DNA of 5,174 nt from Nitrospirota bacterium (GTDB lineage Bacteria > Nitrospirota > Thermodesulfovibrionia > Thermodesulfovibrionales > JdFR-88): positions 1-5,174 of the forward strand of contig JAKAGP010000167.1 of assembly GCA_021825785.1 (NCBI GenBank), read 5' to 3'. The notes under the pieces were generated by a model. That model was given only the letters and a program-made list of their open reading frames with translations. It did no database searches and was not told the DNA's origin. Numbering within the stretch: position 1 is the stretch's first letter; each line of letters begins with the position of its first letter. Below are positions 1-4,978 of this stretch, one piece after another. A program made the position numbers and the translations under genes.

Positions 1-5
1 TTAAG

Positions 6-59
6 GAAAATGGCTTCCCGATTAATACCTCGGGAATGACGGCTATAACGGCCATTTTC
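6..59. repeat. Nested palindromic repeat, CCCGA/TCGGG type
   Basis: There are two concentric inverted repeats. The outer arms GAAAATGGC (6-14) and GCCATTTTC (51-59) are a perfect 9-bp match. The inner arms TTCCCGA (15-21) and TCGGGAA (30-36) are a perfect 7-bp match around an 8-nt loop. The inner unit plus its GAATGACGG flank recurs in inverted orientation at the right end of the window (19-46 against 5147-5174, 27 of 28 identical). The GGCCATTTT part recurs at 129-137. The layout recalls the ATTCCC-N8-GGGAAT dRS3 repeats of Neisseria, but homology is not implied. Positions 1-232 otherwise show no supportable gene. Confidence 0.75.
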
Positions 60-156
60 ATATATCTTTGTGAGCGTTGGCTCCTGTCGATTCCCGCGAA
101 GGCGCCCGATTTTATCCTGATAAAGACTGGCCATTTTAAAAACAACTTCAAAGTGG

Positions 157-180
157 ATACCCGATTACGACTTCGGGTAT
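157..180. repeat. Second CCCGA/TCGGG hairpin repeat unit
   Basis: The arms ATACCCGA (157-164) and TCGGGTAT (173-180) are a perfect 8-bp inverted repeat around an 8-nt loop, the same geometry as the unit at 15-36. Compared with that unit, TTCCC/GGGAA has become TACCC/GGGTA, a paired change that keeps the stem. It ends about 50 bp beyond the stop codon of the membrane-protein gene on the minus strand. A terminator role is not supported, because no T-run follows on that strand. Confidence 0.6.
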
Positions 181-232
181 GACAACAAAGAAGGGCAAAT
201 TTGGATTACCCCTTATGAGGCATCATTACTTT

Positions 233-643
233 TCATTCCGGCGCTTTCGTATAGAGTGTGGCGATCATATTATAAAAAAACAATGCTATCGAGAACACTT
301 CCAGCCCTCCGAAAGCAGAGGAAAGCGTCCTGTAAGCGGGCGTCCGGGGGGCATAGTACGCGGCCATATAAAAACCGAGCATGCCAAGCAGGCCCAGATT
401 AGCCGTCCAGAACTGACCTATGGCTACGGCCCTGCTTTTAAGCACCCTTCCCGCAAACCTTGGCAGGATATGATAGCCCACGCCGTAGATCATCATCGAA
501 ACCCATCCAAGCAGCATCAGGTGCGAGTGCACGAATTTTAGCGGAAGGTACCTGCTGTCTGAAAGCATGGCCACCCCCAGCAATGACGCGGCCATCAGGT
601 AAAAGATGCTCATAAAGATAAAACTCTTGACGAACCTGTCCAT
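233..643 (-). CDS. Short heme-copper oxidase subunit I-like membrane protein
   Basis: This 136-residue inner-membrane protein has about four hydrophobic helices (roughly residues 7-27, 42-61, 76-97 and 110-130). The stretch from residue 38, VHSHLMLLGWVSMMIYG, followed by GYHILPRF, resembles the heme-ligand helix region of cytochrome oxidase (CcoN) and nitric oxide reductase (NorB) subunit I and of NnrS-like proteins. His39, His41 and His58 are candidate heme ligands. At 136 residues it is far shorter than a true subunit I (about 450 or more) and lacks the catalytic core, so it is not a complete oxidase. Stand-alone short homologues are, to my knowledge, usually annotated as cytochrome c oxidase subunit I-like. 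A role in heme, NO or redox sensing is inference, supported by the divergent DUF1858 gene and the FNR-type sites between them. The nearest AGGAG (661-665) lies 17 nt before the ATG, an unusually long gap, but an in-frame stop just upstream rules out a longer start. Confidence 0.8.
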   Translation of the reverse strand: MDRFVKSFIFMSIFYLMAASLLGVAMLSDSRYLPLKFVHSHLMLLGWVSMMIYGVGYHILPRFAGRVLKSRAVAIGQFWTANLGLLGMLGFYMAAYYAPRTPAYRTLSSAFGGLEVFSIALFFYNMIATLYTKAPE

Positions 644-680
644 AATATTTTTTTATTTTTCTCCTTTCCCAGATTTTCGA

Positions 681-702
681 GAACCTATTTTGAGATAGGT
701 TC
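681..702. repeat. Solo palindrome of the GAACCTRTCTCAAAAT repeat family
   Basis: The arms GAACCTAT (681-688) and ATAGGTTC (695-702) are perfect inverted repeats around 6 nt. Read on the minus strand the unit begins GAACCTATCTCAAAAT, which matches the ends of the 178-bp element at 3268-3445 at 15 of 16 positions, and then closes with AGGTTC. It lies in the 5' region of the membrane-protein gene, next to a TATAAT box. It could be a solo repeat end or a hairpin in the 5' untranslated RNA. Confidence 0.65.
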
Positions 703-703
703 C

Positions 704-732
704 ATTATAATGATTTTAGACTGCGGCTTGCA
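704..732 (-). promoter_or_regulatory. Candidate promoter of the heme-copper oxidase-like gene
   Basis: On the minus strand there is a perfect TATAAT at 709-704, with only a poor -35 match (TGCAAG, 732-727) at 17-bp spacing, as expected for an activator-dependent promoter. The predicted start near 697 gives a leader of about 54 nt. An alternative -10, TAAAAT (718-713), would place the start near 706, about 42.5 bp from the centre of the palindrome at 742-755. The sequence does not decide between them. Confidence 0.45.
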
Positions 733-790
733 GGCCTGACCATGACCGCTGTCATACTTGAGAAGTATGATTTTTATCATGGCCTGCCAA
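728..790. promoter_or_regulatory. Nested operator with two CRP/FNR-type sites
   Basis: In the divergent intergenic region, ATGAC-CGCT-GTCAT (742-755, centre 748.5) and ATGAT-TTTT-ATCAT (767-780, centre 773.5) both have the 5-4-5 geometry of FNR, DNR and HcpR sites (FNR consensus TTGAT-N4-ATCAA). Exactly midway is the perfect 19-bp palindrome TCATACTTGAGAAGTATGA (752-770, centre 761). Outer arms TTGCAGGCC (728-736) and GGCCTGCCAA (781-790) add a further inverted repeat with one inserted base. The arrangement suggests one or more dimeric regulators controlling both divergent transcripts. The identity of the regulator is inference: DUF1858 and hybrid-cluster genes are often under HcpR/FNR-family control. 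Confidence 0.6.
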
Positions 791-802
791 TTAAATGCGG
801 GC

Positions 803-815
803 TATCATAAAAGCA
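803..815 (+). promoter_or_regulatory. Candidate activator-dependent promoter for the DUF1858 operon
   Basis: A -10-like TATCAT at 803-808 predicts a start at A815, leaving a 38-nt leader before the ATG at 853. No recognisable -35 hexamer is at the proper distance. The ATGAT-N4-ATCAT palindrome is centred 41.5 bp upstream of the predicted start, the classic position of a class II FNR/CRP-activated promoter. The spacing is exact, but the -10 is only a partial consensus match. Confidence 0.5.
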
Positions 816-852
816 GGATGTCAACTGAAAAACAGAAGGAGGGCGCTTTAAA

Positions 853-1080
853 ATGGCAGCTGCACCCAAGGTAACCAAAGACTCCGTGATTGGCGATGTT
901 ATAAACCGAAGCCCCGAGGCAAAAAAAATAATAGAGAAATATTTCGGCAACGGGTGCTTCACATGCCCGGGTATGAAGGTGGAAACACTGGCCTTCGGGG
1001 CGACGATGCACAATATGGACGCGGGTAAGATCATTAATGAACTAAACGCCTTGATCGAGGAGGGGAAAAATGAAGGTTAA
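853..1080 (+). CDS. DUF1858 / redox-disulfide domain protein
   Basis: This 75-residue cytoplasmic protein matches the DUF1858 family, also known as the hybrid-cluster-protein-associated redox disulfide domain. An N-terminal helical part (VTKDSVIGDVINRSPEAKKIIEKYF, split here as residues 7-20 and 21-31) leads to GCFTCPGM with Cys35-x-x-Cys38. Then come ETLAFGATMH and a C-terminal helix with INELNALIEE (61-70). The CxxC pair is the expected redox or metal site, and the length is normal for the stand-alone family. The start at 853 is supported by AGAAGGAGGG (834-843). The gene overlaps the following zinc-ribbon gene by 11 bp, which suggests translational coupling. No hcp gene is present in this window. 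The family's biochemical role is poorly defined, and a link to nitrosative or oxygen stress is inferred from family context and the FNR-type sites upstream. Confidence 0.9.
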   Translation: MAAAPKVTKDSVIGDVINRSPEAKKIIEKYFGNGCFTCPGMKVETLAFGATMHNMDAGKIINELNALIEEGKNEG

Positions 1081-1198
1081 GTGTTTTGCGTGCGGTGCGG
1101 AGGATACAGACAGGGTTTACCTGCACTGTGTCCACGAGGGACAGGAGAAGCTGGTCTGCACAAGATGTCTCCCGATGCTGATCCACGGGGCGCATTAG
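1070..1198 (+). CDS. Small CxxC/CxxC zinc-ribbon-like protein (42 aa)
   Basis: This small ORF begins inside the end of the DUF1858 gene (11-bp overlap, different frame) and is preceded by the strong site GAGGAGGGG (about 1056-1064). The 42-residue product has two cysteine knuckles, CFAC (5-8) and CTRC (30-33), plus Cys20 and several histidines (19, 22, 39, 42). This is the pattern of a minimal zinc ribbon or rubredoxin-like metal-binding protein. The strong ribosome site, the overlap and the paired CxxC motifs make it convincing despite its length. I do not recognise a named family. Co-translation with a redox-disulfide protein suggests a shared redox or metal-linked job (inference). It ends 15 bp before the stop codon of the convergent metallophosphoesterase gene. 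Confidence 0.8.
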   Translation: MKVKCFACGAEDTDRVYLHCVHEGQEKLVCTRCLPMLIHGAH

Positions 1199-1213
1199 GT
1201 CACAGACCGCGGG

Positions 1214-1963
1214 TCATAGACCCCTCTGAAGCCTTTCAACGAACGGCGGGGGCAGCCCCGCCGCTCTCATTTTTCGCTGCGTCTCACTGAAATCATACTG
1301 GACCCGCACGATCTCCGCCCTGGACCCATTTAAAAGAAGATAACTGGCCCTGGGGTCGCCGTCCCTGGGCTGGCCCACGCTGCCGGGGTTTATTATGTAA
1401 CGGCACCCGGTCGTCAACTCCGTGCCTGTTTTTGAGGCGGTCAGCCCGCCGGAAGGCGAACGCTCCATTACGAATGGCAGATGACTATGGCCGATAAGAC
1501 ATATCCACCCCTTGAAATTTTCAAAATTAATCTCCGCATCCGAAAAATACAAAAGATAATGCCACTTTTGAGGTTCATAGGGACTTCCATGCACCAGGAA
1601 AAGCCCTTCCTTTTCCATCAGTTTGACAAGAGGAAAGGTTTCGAGAACGGCCCTGTTTGCATCCGAGAGCACCTCGCCGGTCCAGCGTATTACCTGCCTG
1701 GCGTATTCACTGAAATAAGTTATACCGGTTAACCCAAGGACGGCCCAGTCATGGTTTCCGGCAACGCACTCCAGGACATGTTTTTTGTTTTTTACGGCCG
1801 CTATACATTCATTCGGGTTAGGGCCATAGCCTACGACGTCTCCAAGACAAAGCAGCTTCCTCTTTATGCCCGCCTCTGAATCTTTGGCGGAGATATCGGC
1901 GAGGACGGCGTCAAGGGCCTCAAGGTTACCATGGATATCCGATATGACGGCATACTCCTCCAT
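1214..1963 (-). CDS. Metallophosphoesterase, YfcE/MJ0936-like
   Basis: This 249-residue calcineurin-like phosphoesterase is probably a cytoplasmic phosphodiesterase or phosphatase with a di-metal centre. The family motifs appear in order: SDIHGN (8-13, Asp9 and His11), GDVVGYGP (41-48, Asp42), GNHD (69-72, Asn70 and His71), VHGS (124-127, His125), GHSH (158-161, His159 and His161) and NPGSVGQPRD (192-201). All expected metal ligands are present and the length is normal, so the enzyme should be active. The substrate cannot be read from the sequence. The start is the first Met before the first motif, but the ribosome site is weak. The gene lies 55 bp downstream of nusB and may be the last gene of that transcript. 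A hairpin in its 3' coding part may end the opposing transcript. Confidence 0.92.
   Translation of the reverse strand: MEEYAVISDIHGNLEALDAVLADISAKDSEAGIKRKLLCLGDVVGYGPNPNECIAAVKNKKHVLECVAGNHDWAVLGLTGITYFSEYARQVIRWTGEVLSDANRAVLETFPLVKLMEKEGLFLVHGSPYEPQKWHYLLYFSDAEINFENFKGWICLIGHSHLPFVMERSPSGGLTASKTGTELTTGCRYIINPGSVGQPRDGDPRASYLLLNGSRAEIVRVQYDFSETQRKMRAAGLPPPFVERLQRGL
1244..1275 (+). terminator. Candidate intrinsic terminator for the DUF1858 operon, inside the opposing gene
   Basis: The perfect 8-bp GC stem CGGCGGGG (1244-1251) / CCCCGCCG (1256-1263) has a 4-nt loop and is followed on the plus strand by CTCTCATTTTT. The U-tract starts about 8 nt after the stem, later than ideal, so termination may be inefficient. 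It lies about 46 bp past the zinc-ribbon stop and inside the codons for the proline-rich C-terminus of the metallophosphoesterase. On the minus strand no T-run follows, so it would not end that gene. Confidence 0.4.
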
Positions 1964-1990
1964 GATTCACATCTTATCCCATATGCGGCA

Positions 1991-2015
1991 GAAATTTAAG
2001 CGGTGGAAATTTAAG
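1991..2015. repeat. Short tandem direct repeat after nusB
   Basis: GAAATTTAAG occurs at 1991-2000 and again at 2006-2015, a 15-bp period, between the nusB stop and the metallophosphoesterase start. It could be a small duplication or a binding site. No function is visible. Confidence 0.4.
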
Positions 2016-2018
2016 AGG

Positions 2019-2435
2019 TCAGCTTTTGGCTTTTCTTTCGGATTTCGCTATTTTGTCCAGGATGCCGTTAATGAAGGCGGAGGATTCCTTCATCGAAAAT
2101 TTCTTTGCTATCTCCAGGGCCTCATTTATGACAACCGCGGCAGGAGTGTCTTGTTCATAGAGCAGCTCATAAGCGGCGCCTCGCAGCACATTTCTGTCCA
2201 CCAGCGCCATACGCTCAAGCACCCAGTTTTCAGCATACCTGCGGATTATGGCGTCTATCTCTTCCAGATGGTCGATAGTGCCTTCCACTATACGCTGTGC
2301 GAACGCCTTTACCTGTTCGGGCTCATCCAGGGGGCGCCAGAACGAATCAAAAAAATGCTCGCCCGGTTTCTCAGCATTGAAATCAAGCTGAAAGAGCATC
2401 TGGAGGGCATATTCTCTGGCCTTTCTTCTTTTCAT
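2019..2435 (-). CDS. nusB: Transcription antitermination factor NusB
   Basis: This 138-residue all-helical RNA-binding protein joins NusE (S10) at the boxA sequence of rRNA leaders to support antitermination. It has the N-terminal RRKAREYALQMLF (3-15), the central MALVDRNVLRGAAYELL (76-92), the signature INEALEIAKKFS (103-114) and FINGILDKI (121-129). The length is typical and the basic tail is intact. Its place after ribH is the common ribH-nusB order, though here a 266-bp AT-rich gap separates the two. There is no Shine-Dalgarno sequence before the ATG, only A/T-rich leader. A 21-codon ORF just upstream ends in an ATGA overlap with this start, so coupled or leaderless-like initiation is possible. 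Confidence 0.95.
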   Translation of the reverse strand: MKRRKAREYALQMLFQLDFNAEKPGEHFFDSFWRPLDEPEQVKAFAQRIVEGTIDHLEEIDAIIRRYAENWVLERMALVDRNVLRGAAYELLYEQDTPAAVVINEALEIAKKFSMKESSAFINGILDKIAKSERKAKS

Positions 2436-2701
2436 TGTACTTTTTTATTTTTCGCGGATTTTTTTAAAAATTTATTTTTACCCGGGAGTCCTTTCATATG
2501 GATACGCCGTTTTACCGGTTTTTAATTTAACAGAGGAAAAAAATTTTTATTTTTGGACCTATCTCAATCAGGTCCTTAAAGTTTTTAATTTATAAAAAAT
2601 AAAAAAACTTGAATAAAAAGTTACGCCCGAAAATTCTCAGGTATTTGGATCATCCTCCCGAAAAAAATAAAAAAATTGCCGGAAAGATATCCAAAAAAAA
2701 T
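2436..2701. other. AT-rich ribH-nusB intergenic segment
   Basis: This 266-bp gap sits between two genes that are usually tightly linked. Only 28 of 120 bases in 2521-2640 are G or C, against roughly half in the flanking genes. It contains many A/T runs, including eight T directly after the ribH stop on the minus strand (TGAATTTTTTTT), and the hairpin at 2555-2575. There is no clear GC-rich terminator stem and no convincing long ORF. It probably holds the nusB promoter and leader, but no promoter can be picked with confidence in such biased sequence. Confidence 0.6.
2555..2575. repeat. Second solo palindrome of the GAACCTRTCTCAAAAT family
   Basis: The arms GGACCT (2555-2560) and AGGTCC (2570-2575) are perfect. 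The segment ACCTATCTCAA (2557-2567) matches the family ends exactly. Relative to the copy at 681-702, GAACCT/AGGTTC has become GGACCT/AGGTCC, a paired change that keeps the stem. It lies within the AT-rich gap upstream of nusB. No T-run follows directly on either strand, so a terminator role is doubtful. Confidence 0.55.
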
Positions 2702-3166
2702 TCAGGGGAGTTTTTTAAGGAGCCTGGCCATCTCTATGGCAGTCAGGGCAGCATCCCAGCCTTTGTTTCCGCTCTTGGTCCCGGCCCGCTCTATTGCCTG
2801 CTCTATGTTGTCTGCCGTTATTACGCCAAATGCGATCGGCACCCCGGTCTCAAGCGAGGCCTGGGCCACTCCTTTTGAGACCTCGGCGGCAACATAATCG
2901 AAATGCGGTGTTGCCCCCCGGATGACAGCGCCAAGACAGATAACGGCGTCATAGCCGCCCTTGCTTGCGGCCCTTTTTGCCACCAGAGGTATCTCGAACG
3001 CCCCCGGCACCTTCATAACGTCTATATCAGAATCGGCTGCTCCATGCCTTACAAGGGCGTCCTTAGCCCCTTCCAGAAGCTTGCCTGTTATGAAATCGTT
3101 GAAACGGCCCACCACGACTCCGAACTTCAGCCCATCAGCCTTGAGTTCCCCTTCAAATTGTCTCAT
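2702..3166 (-). CDS. ribH: 6,7-dimethyl-8-ribityllumazine synthase
   Basis: This 154-residue enzyme condenses 5-amino-6-ribitylaminouracil with 3,4-dihydroxy-2-butanone 4-phosphate, the penultimate step of riboflavin synthesis, usually as a 60-mer capsid or a pentamer. Motifs fall at the standard positions: RFND (21-24, Phe22 stacks on the substrate), PGAFEIP (54-60), [15 protein letters not shown] (78-92, catalytic His88), FGVIT (113-117), Arg127 and NKGWDAA (134-140, Lys135). All key residues are present, so it should be active. Start choice is supported by GGGGGGAAGGA ending 8 nt before the ATG. It is followed at a distance by nusB, as in many bacteria, but the usual upstream ribD, ribE and ribBA genes are absent. 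A repeat element and an unrelated sugar gene lie there instead, so the rest of the pathway must be encoded elsewhere. Confidence 0.97.
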   Translation of the reverse strand: MRQFEGELKADGLKFGVVVGRFNDFITGKLLEGAKDALVRHGAADSDIDVMKVPGAFEIPLVAKRAASKGGYDAVICLGAVIRGATPHFDYVAAEVSKGVAQASLETGVPIAFGVITADNIEQAIERAGTKSGNKGWDAALTAIEMARLLKKLP

Positions 3167-3228
3167 ACGCTTTGTCCTTCCCCCCGGTTCTGATTACATT
3201 AAACTAAAAATTCCAAAGGTGAAGACAC

Positions 3229-3258
3229 ATTTTACTGTATTTACGTCGGCTTAAACAA
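3229..3258 (-). promoter_or_regulatory. Weak candidate ribH promoter
   Basis: On the minus strand TTGTTT (3258-3253) and TAAAAT (3234-3229) are 18 bp apart, giving a start near 3222 and a leader of about 56 nt. It lies directly downstream of the foldback repeat. The -35 match is partial and the region is fairly AT-rich. No FMN riboswitch could be recognised between 3167 and 3267. Confidence 0.3.
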
Positions 3259-3267
3259 GCAAAGTTT

Positions 3268-3445
3268 GAACCTGTCTCAAAATCGCTTCCGGCTACAAGA
3301 GGCTGAAATCGCGGCATACGGCGTCGATAAAGGTAAAATCGTCCTCAACGCAGCGCTGCTGCGCCTCCGGGCGATTTCCCCTTTTCTCCTTGTCTGCCAC
3401 AATTTCCTCTCTCTTTCGCTTCAGAATCAATTTTGAGACAGGTTC
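3268..3445. mobile_element. 178-bp foldback repeat, MITE-like
   Basis: The ends are perfect 16-bp terminal inverted repeats, GAACCTGTCTCAAAAT (3268-3283 and its complement at 3430-3445). Symmetry continues inward. 3305-3319 pairs with 3392-3406 (12 of 15), 3329-3341 pairs with 3372-3384 (11 of 13), and CGCAGC/GCTGCG (3349-3354, 3358-3363) forms a hairpin almost exactly at the element's centre. The whole unit could fold into one long imperfect hairpin. No transposase is present and no clear target duplication is seen at the edges. It lies in the gap between the sugar dehydrogenase terminator and ribH. The related solo ends at 681-702 and 2555-2575 support a dispersed family. A structured RNA is an alternative. 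Confidence 0.6.
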
Positions 3446-3470
3446 CAGTCTGGCTGGATTTTCAGGTGAG

Positions 3471-3504
3471 AAAAAAGGAAAGCCGCCGGATAACGGCGGC
3501 TTTC
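3471..3504 (-). terminator. Intrinsic terminator of the nucleotide-sugar dehydrogenase gene
   Basis: A perfect 11-bp stem, GAAAGCCGCCG (3478-3488) / CGGCGGCTTTC (3494-3504), has a 5-nt loop and is followed on the minus strand by six T (3476-3471). It starts about 25 bp after the stop codon of the dehydrogenase. It separates that gene from the foldback repeat and ribH. Confidence 0.9.
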
Positions 3505-3529
3505 GCATCGAATTCGGGGGGATCCAGGT

Positions 3530-4873
3530 CTACGCCCTTTTTACCTTTCCTGAAAAATCCCCATGCCCGTTTTTGATCAGGTTTCTCGTATCGACTATCA
3601 TCTTTGAATACTCCAGAATGAAAGCCGGATCGTAAACGGAATGGTCCGTCGCAACCAGCACGCAATCGTAGGAGCCAAGGGACTCGGCTGTTACCGGCAC
3701 TGAGGACTTTTCCACGTTGAAATGCCTTGTCCTTGGGGCAACGGGTATGAATGGATCATTGTAGTCCACCTTCGCGCCTTTGCTCTCAAGGATCTCTATT
3801 AATTTGAAAGAGGGGGATTCCCGCGCGTCGTCAACGTCTTTTTTATATGCCAGGCCAAGGACCAGGATTTTTGAGCCCTTCAGGCACTTCCCGCCTCCGT
3901 TAAGCGCCTCCGAGACGCCCTGGACGACCTCATAAGGCATGGCTGTATTTATCTCTCCGGCAAGCTCTATGAATTTGGTTGGACAGTCATATTCCCTTGC
4001 CTTCCATGTCAGATAGAAGGGGTCTATGGGAATGCAGTGCCCGCCGAGGCCCGGCCCCGGATAGAACGCCTGAAAGCCGAACGGCTTTGTCTTGGACGCC
4101 TCGATGACCTCCCAGATATCTATGTCCATTTTGCCGAATAGCACCTTCAGCTCGTTTACAAGGGCTATGTTGATGGCCCTGTAAATGTTTTCTAAAAGCT
4201 TTGCTGTTTCGGCCACCCTGGTGGAGGAAACGGGCACGGTCCTGACCACTATGGCGTCGTAAAGGGCCTTTGCCGCCGCGAGGCACGCCGCTGTATAGCC
4301 GCCCACCACCTTGGGGATAGTGCTCGTTGAGAAATTCCCGTTATTGGGGTCTTCCCTTTCCGGGGAGTAAGCCAGGTGGAAATCAATGCCCGCCCGGAGC
4401 CCTGAGGTCTCAAGTATCTTTCTCATATCGGTATCCGTAGTGCCGGGGTAGGTAGTTGACTCAAGCACGATCAACTGGCCCGGTTTCATGTGCCTGGCTA
4501 TGGCTTCCGCGGTCCCGAAGACGTAAGACATATCCGGTTCCCGGTTCGCATTGAGCGGGGTCGGCACACAGGCAATGATGCAGTCCATTTCCGATATCAC
4601 GGAGAAATCGTCTGTGGCTCTGAAGGACTTTAGTGCCCTTATCTTCTCCGCGCCTATATGTTTTATATAGCTGCCGCCCTGCTTCAATACCCCTATCTTG
4701 TTCTGGTCTACATCGAAGCCGGTCACGGGGAACCCAGCCTTCGAGAATTCGAGCACGAGGGGCAGTCCCACATAACCCAGGCCGATCACGCCGACTTTTG
4801 CTTCCCGGCGGCGGATCTTGTCAATAAGACCCGAACGTATTTCCTTTTCCACGGCAGCATTTTCGACAAGCAT
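3530..4873 (-). CDS. wbpA: Nucleotide-sugar dehydrogenase, WbpA type
   Basis: This 447-residue cytoplasmic NAD-dependent enzyme of the UDP-glucose/GDP-mannose dehydrogenase family most likely oxidises the C6 hydroxyl of UDP-N-acetylglucosamine to the uronic acid for O-antigen, capsule or exopolysaccharide. Domains in order: a Rossmann NAD-binding domain with GLGYVGLP (31-38), FDVD (53-56), CVPTPL (102-107) and EST (138-140); the family motif YSPERED (169-175); the central helical domain with AKLLENIYRAINIALVNE (224-241); GGHCIPIDP with catalytic Cys280; and a C-terminal UDP-binding domain with LGLAYKKDVDDARESP (339-354). The SPEREDPNN and STSTIPKVVGG stretches favour the WbpA/TviB group over UDP-glucose dehydrogenase, but substrate is not proven. 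The GAGGAGGG site 9-10 nt before the ATG supports the start. It is expressed alone, with its own promoter and terminator, and no glycosyltransferases are in view. Confidence 0.93.
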   Translation of the reverse strand: MLVENAAVEKEIRSGLIDKIRRREAKVGVIGLGYVGLPLVLEFSKAGFPVTGFDVDQNKIGVLKQGGSYIKHIGAEKIRALKSFRATDDFSVISEMDCIIACVPTPLNANREPDMSYVFGTAEAIARHMKPGQLIVLESTTYPGTTDTDMRKILETSGLRAGIDFHLAYSPEREDPNNGNFSTSTIPKVVGGYTAACLAAAKALYDAIVVRTVPVSSTRVAETAKLLENIYRAINIALVNELKVLFGKMDIDIWEVIEASKTKPFGFQAFYPGPGLGGHCIPIDPFYLTWKAREYDCPTKFIELAGEINTAMPYEVVQGVSEALNGGGKCLKGSKILVLGLAYKKDVDDARESPSFKLIEILESKGAKVDYNDPFIPVAPRTRHFNVEKSSVPVTAESLGSYDCVLVATDHSVYDPAFILEYSKMIVDTRNLIKNGHGDFSGKVKRA

Positions 4874-4978
4874 TATAATTGCCCTCCTCTGGCACGTTTT
4901 CCGGTGCCCGCAACGGTATTTTCAGCTGTGGTAATTTGAAAGTTGGACTGTGAAATGAATGTGGTTGAAACTTTAAAA

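Noticed and set aside
87..118. A third CCCG-rich unit resembling the dispersed repeats
   Set aside because: It has GATTCCCGC and GCGCCCGAT but no proper closing arm. It may be a decayed copy but cannot be separated from chance.
179..541. 120-codon open frame on the plus strand
   Set aside because: It is antisense to the membrane protein, whose helices and HxHL motif are clear. The plus-strand product is basic and featureless.
1866..2525. 219-codon open frame on the plus strand
   Set aside because: It lies antisense to nusB and the start of the metallophosphoesterase, both of which have full family signatures. Its product has no recognisable motif.
3167..3267. Possible FMN riboswitch upstream of ribH
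   Set aside because: The conserved RFN-element core sequences could not be seen, and the leader is short and AT-rich.
3293..3508. 71-codon open frame on the minus strand through the foldback element
   Set aside because: It starts within the terminator and runs across the repeat's inverted arms. The lysine/arginine-rich product looks like translation of repeat DNA, and there is no ribosome site.
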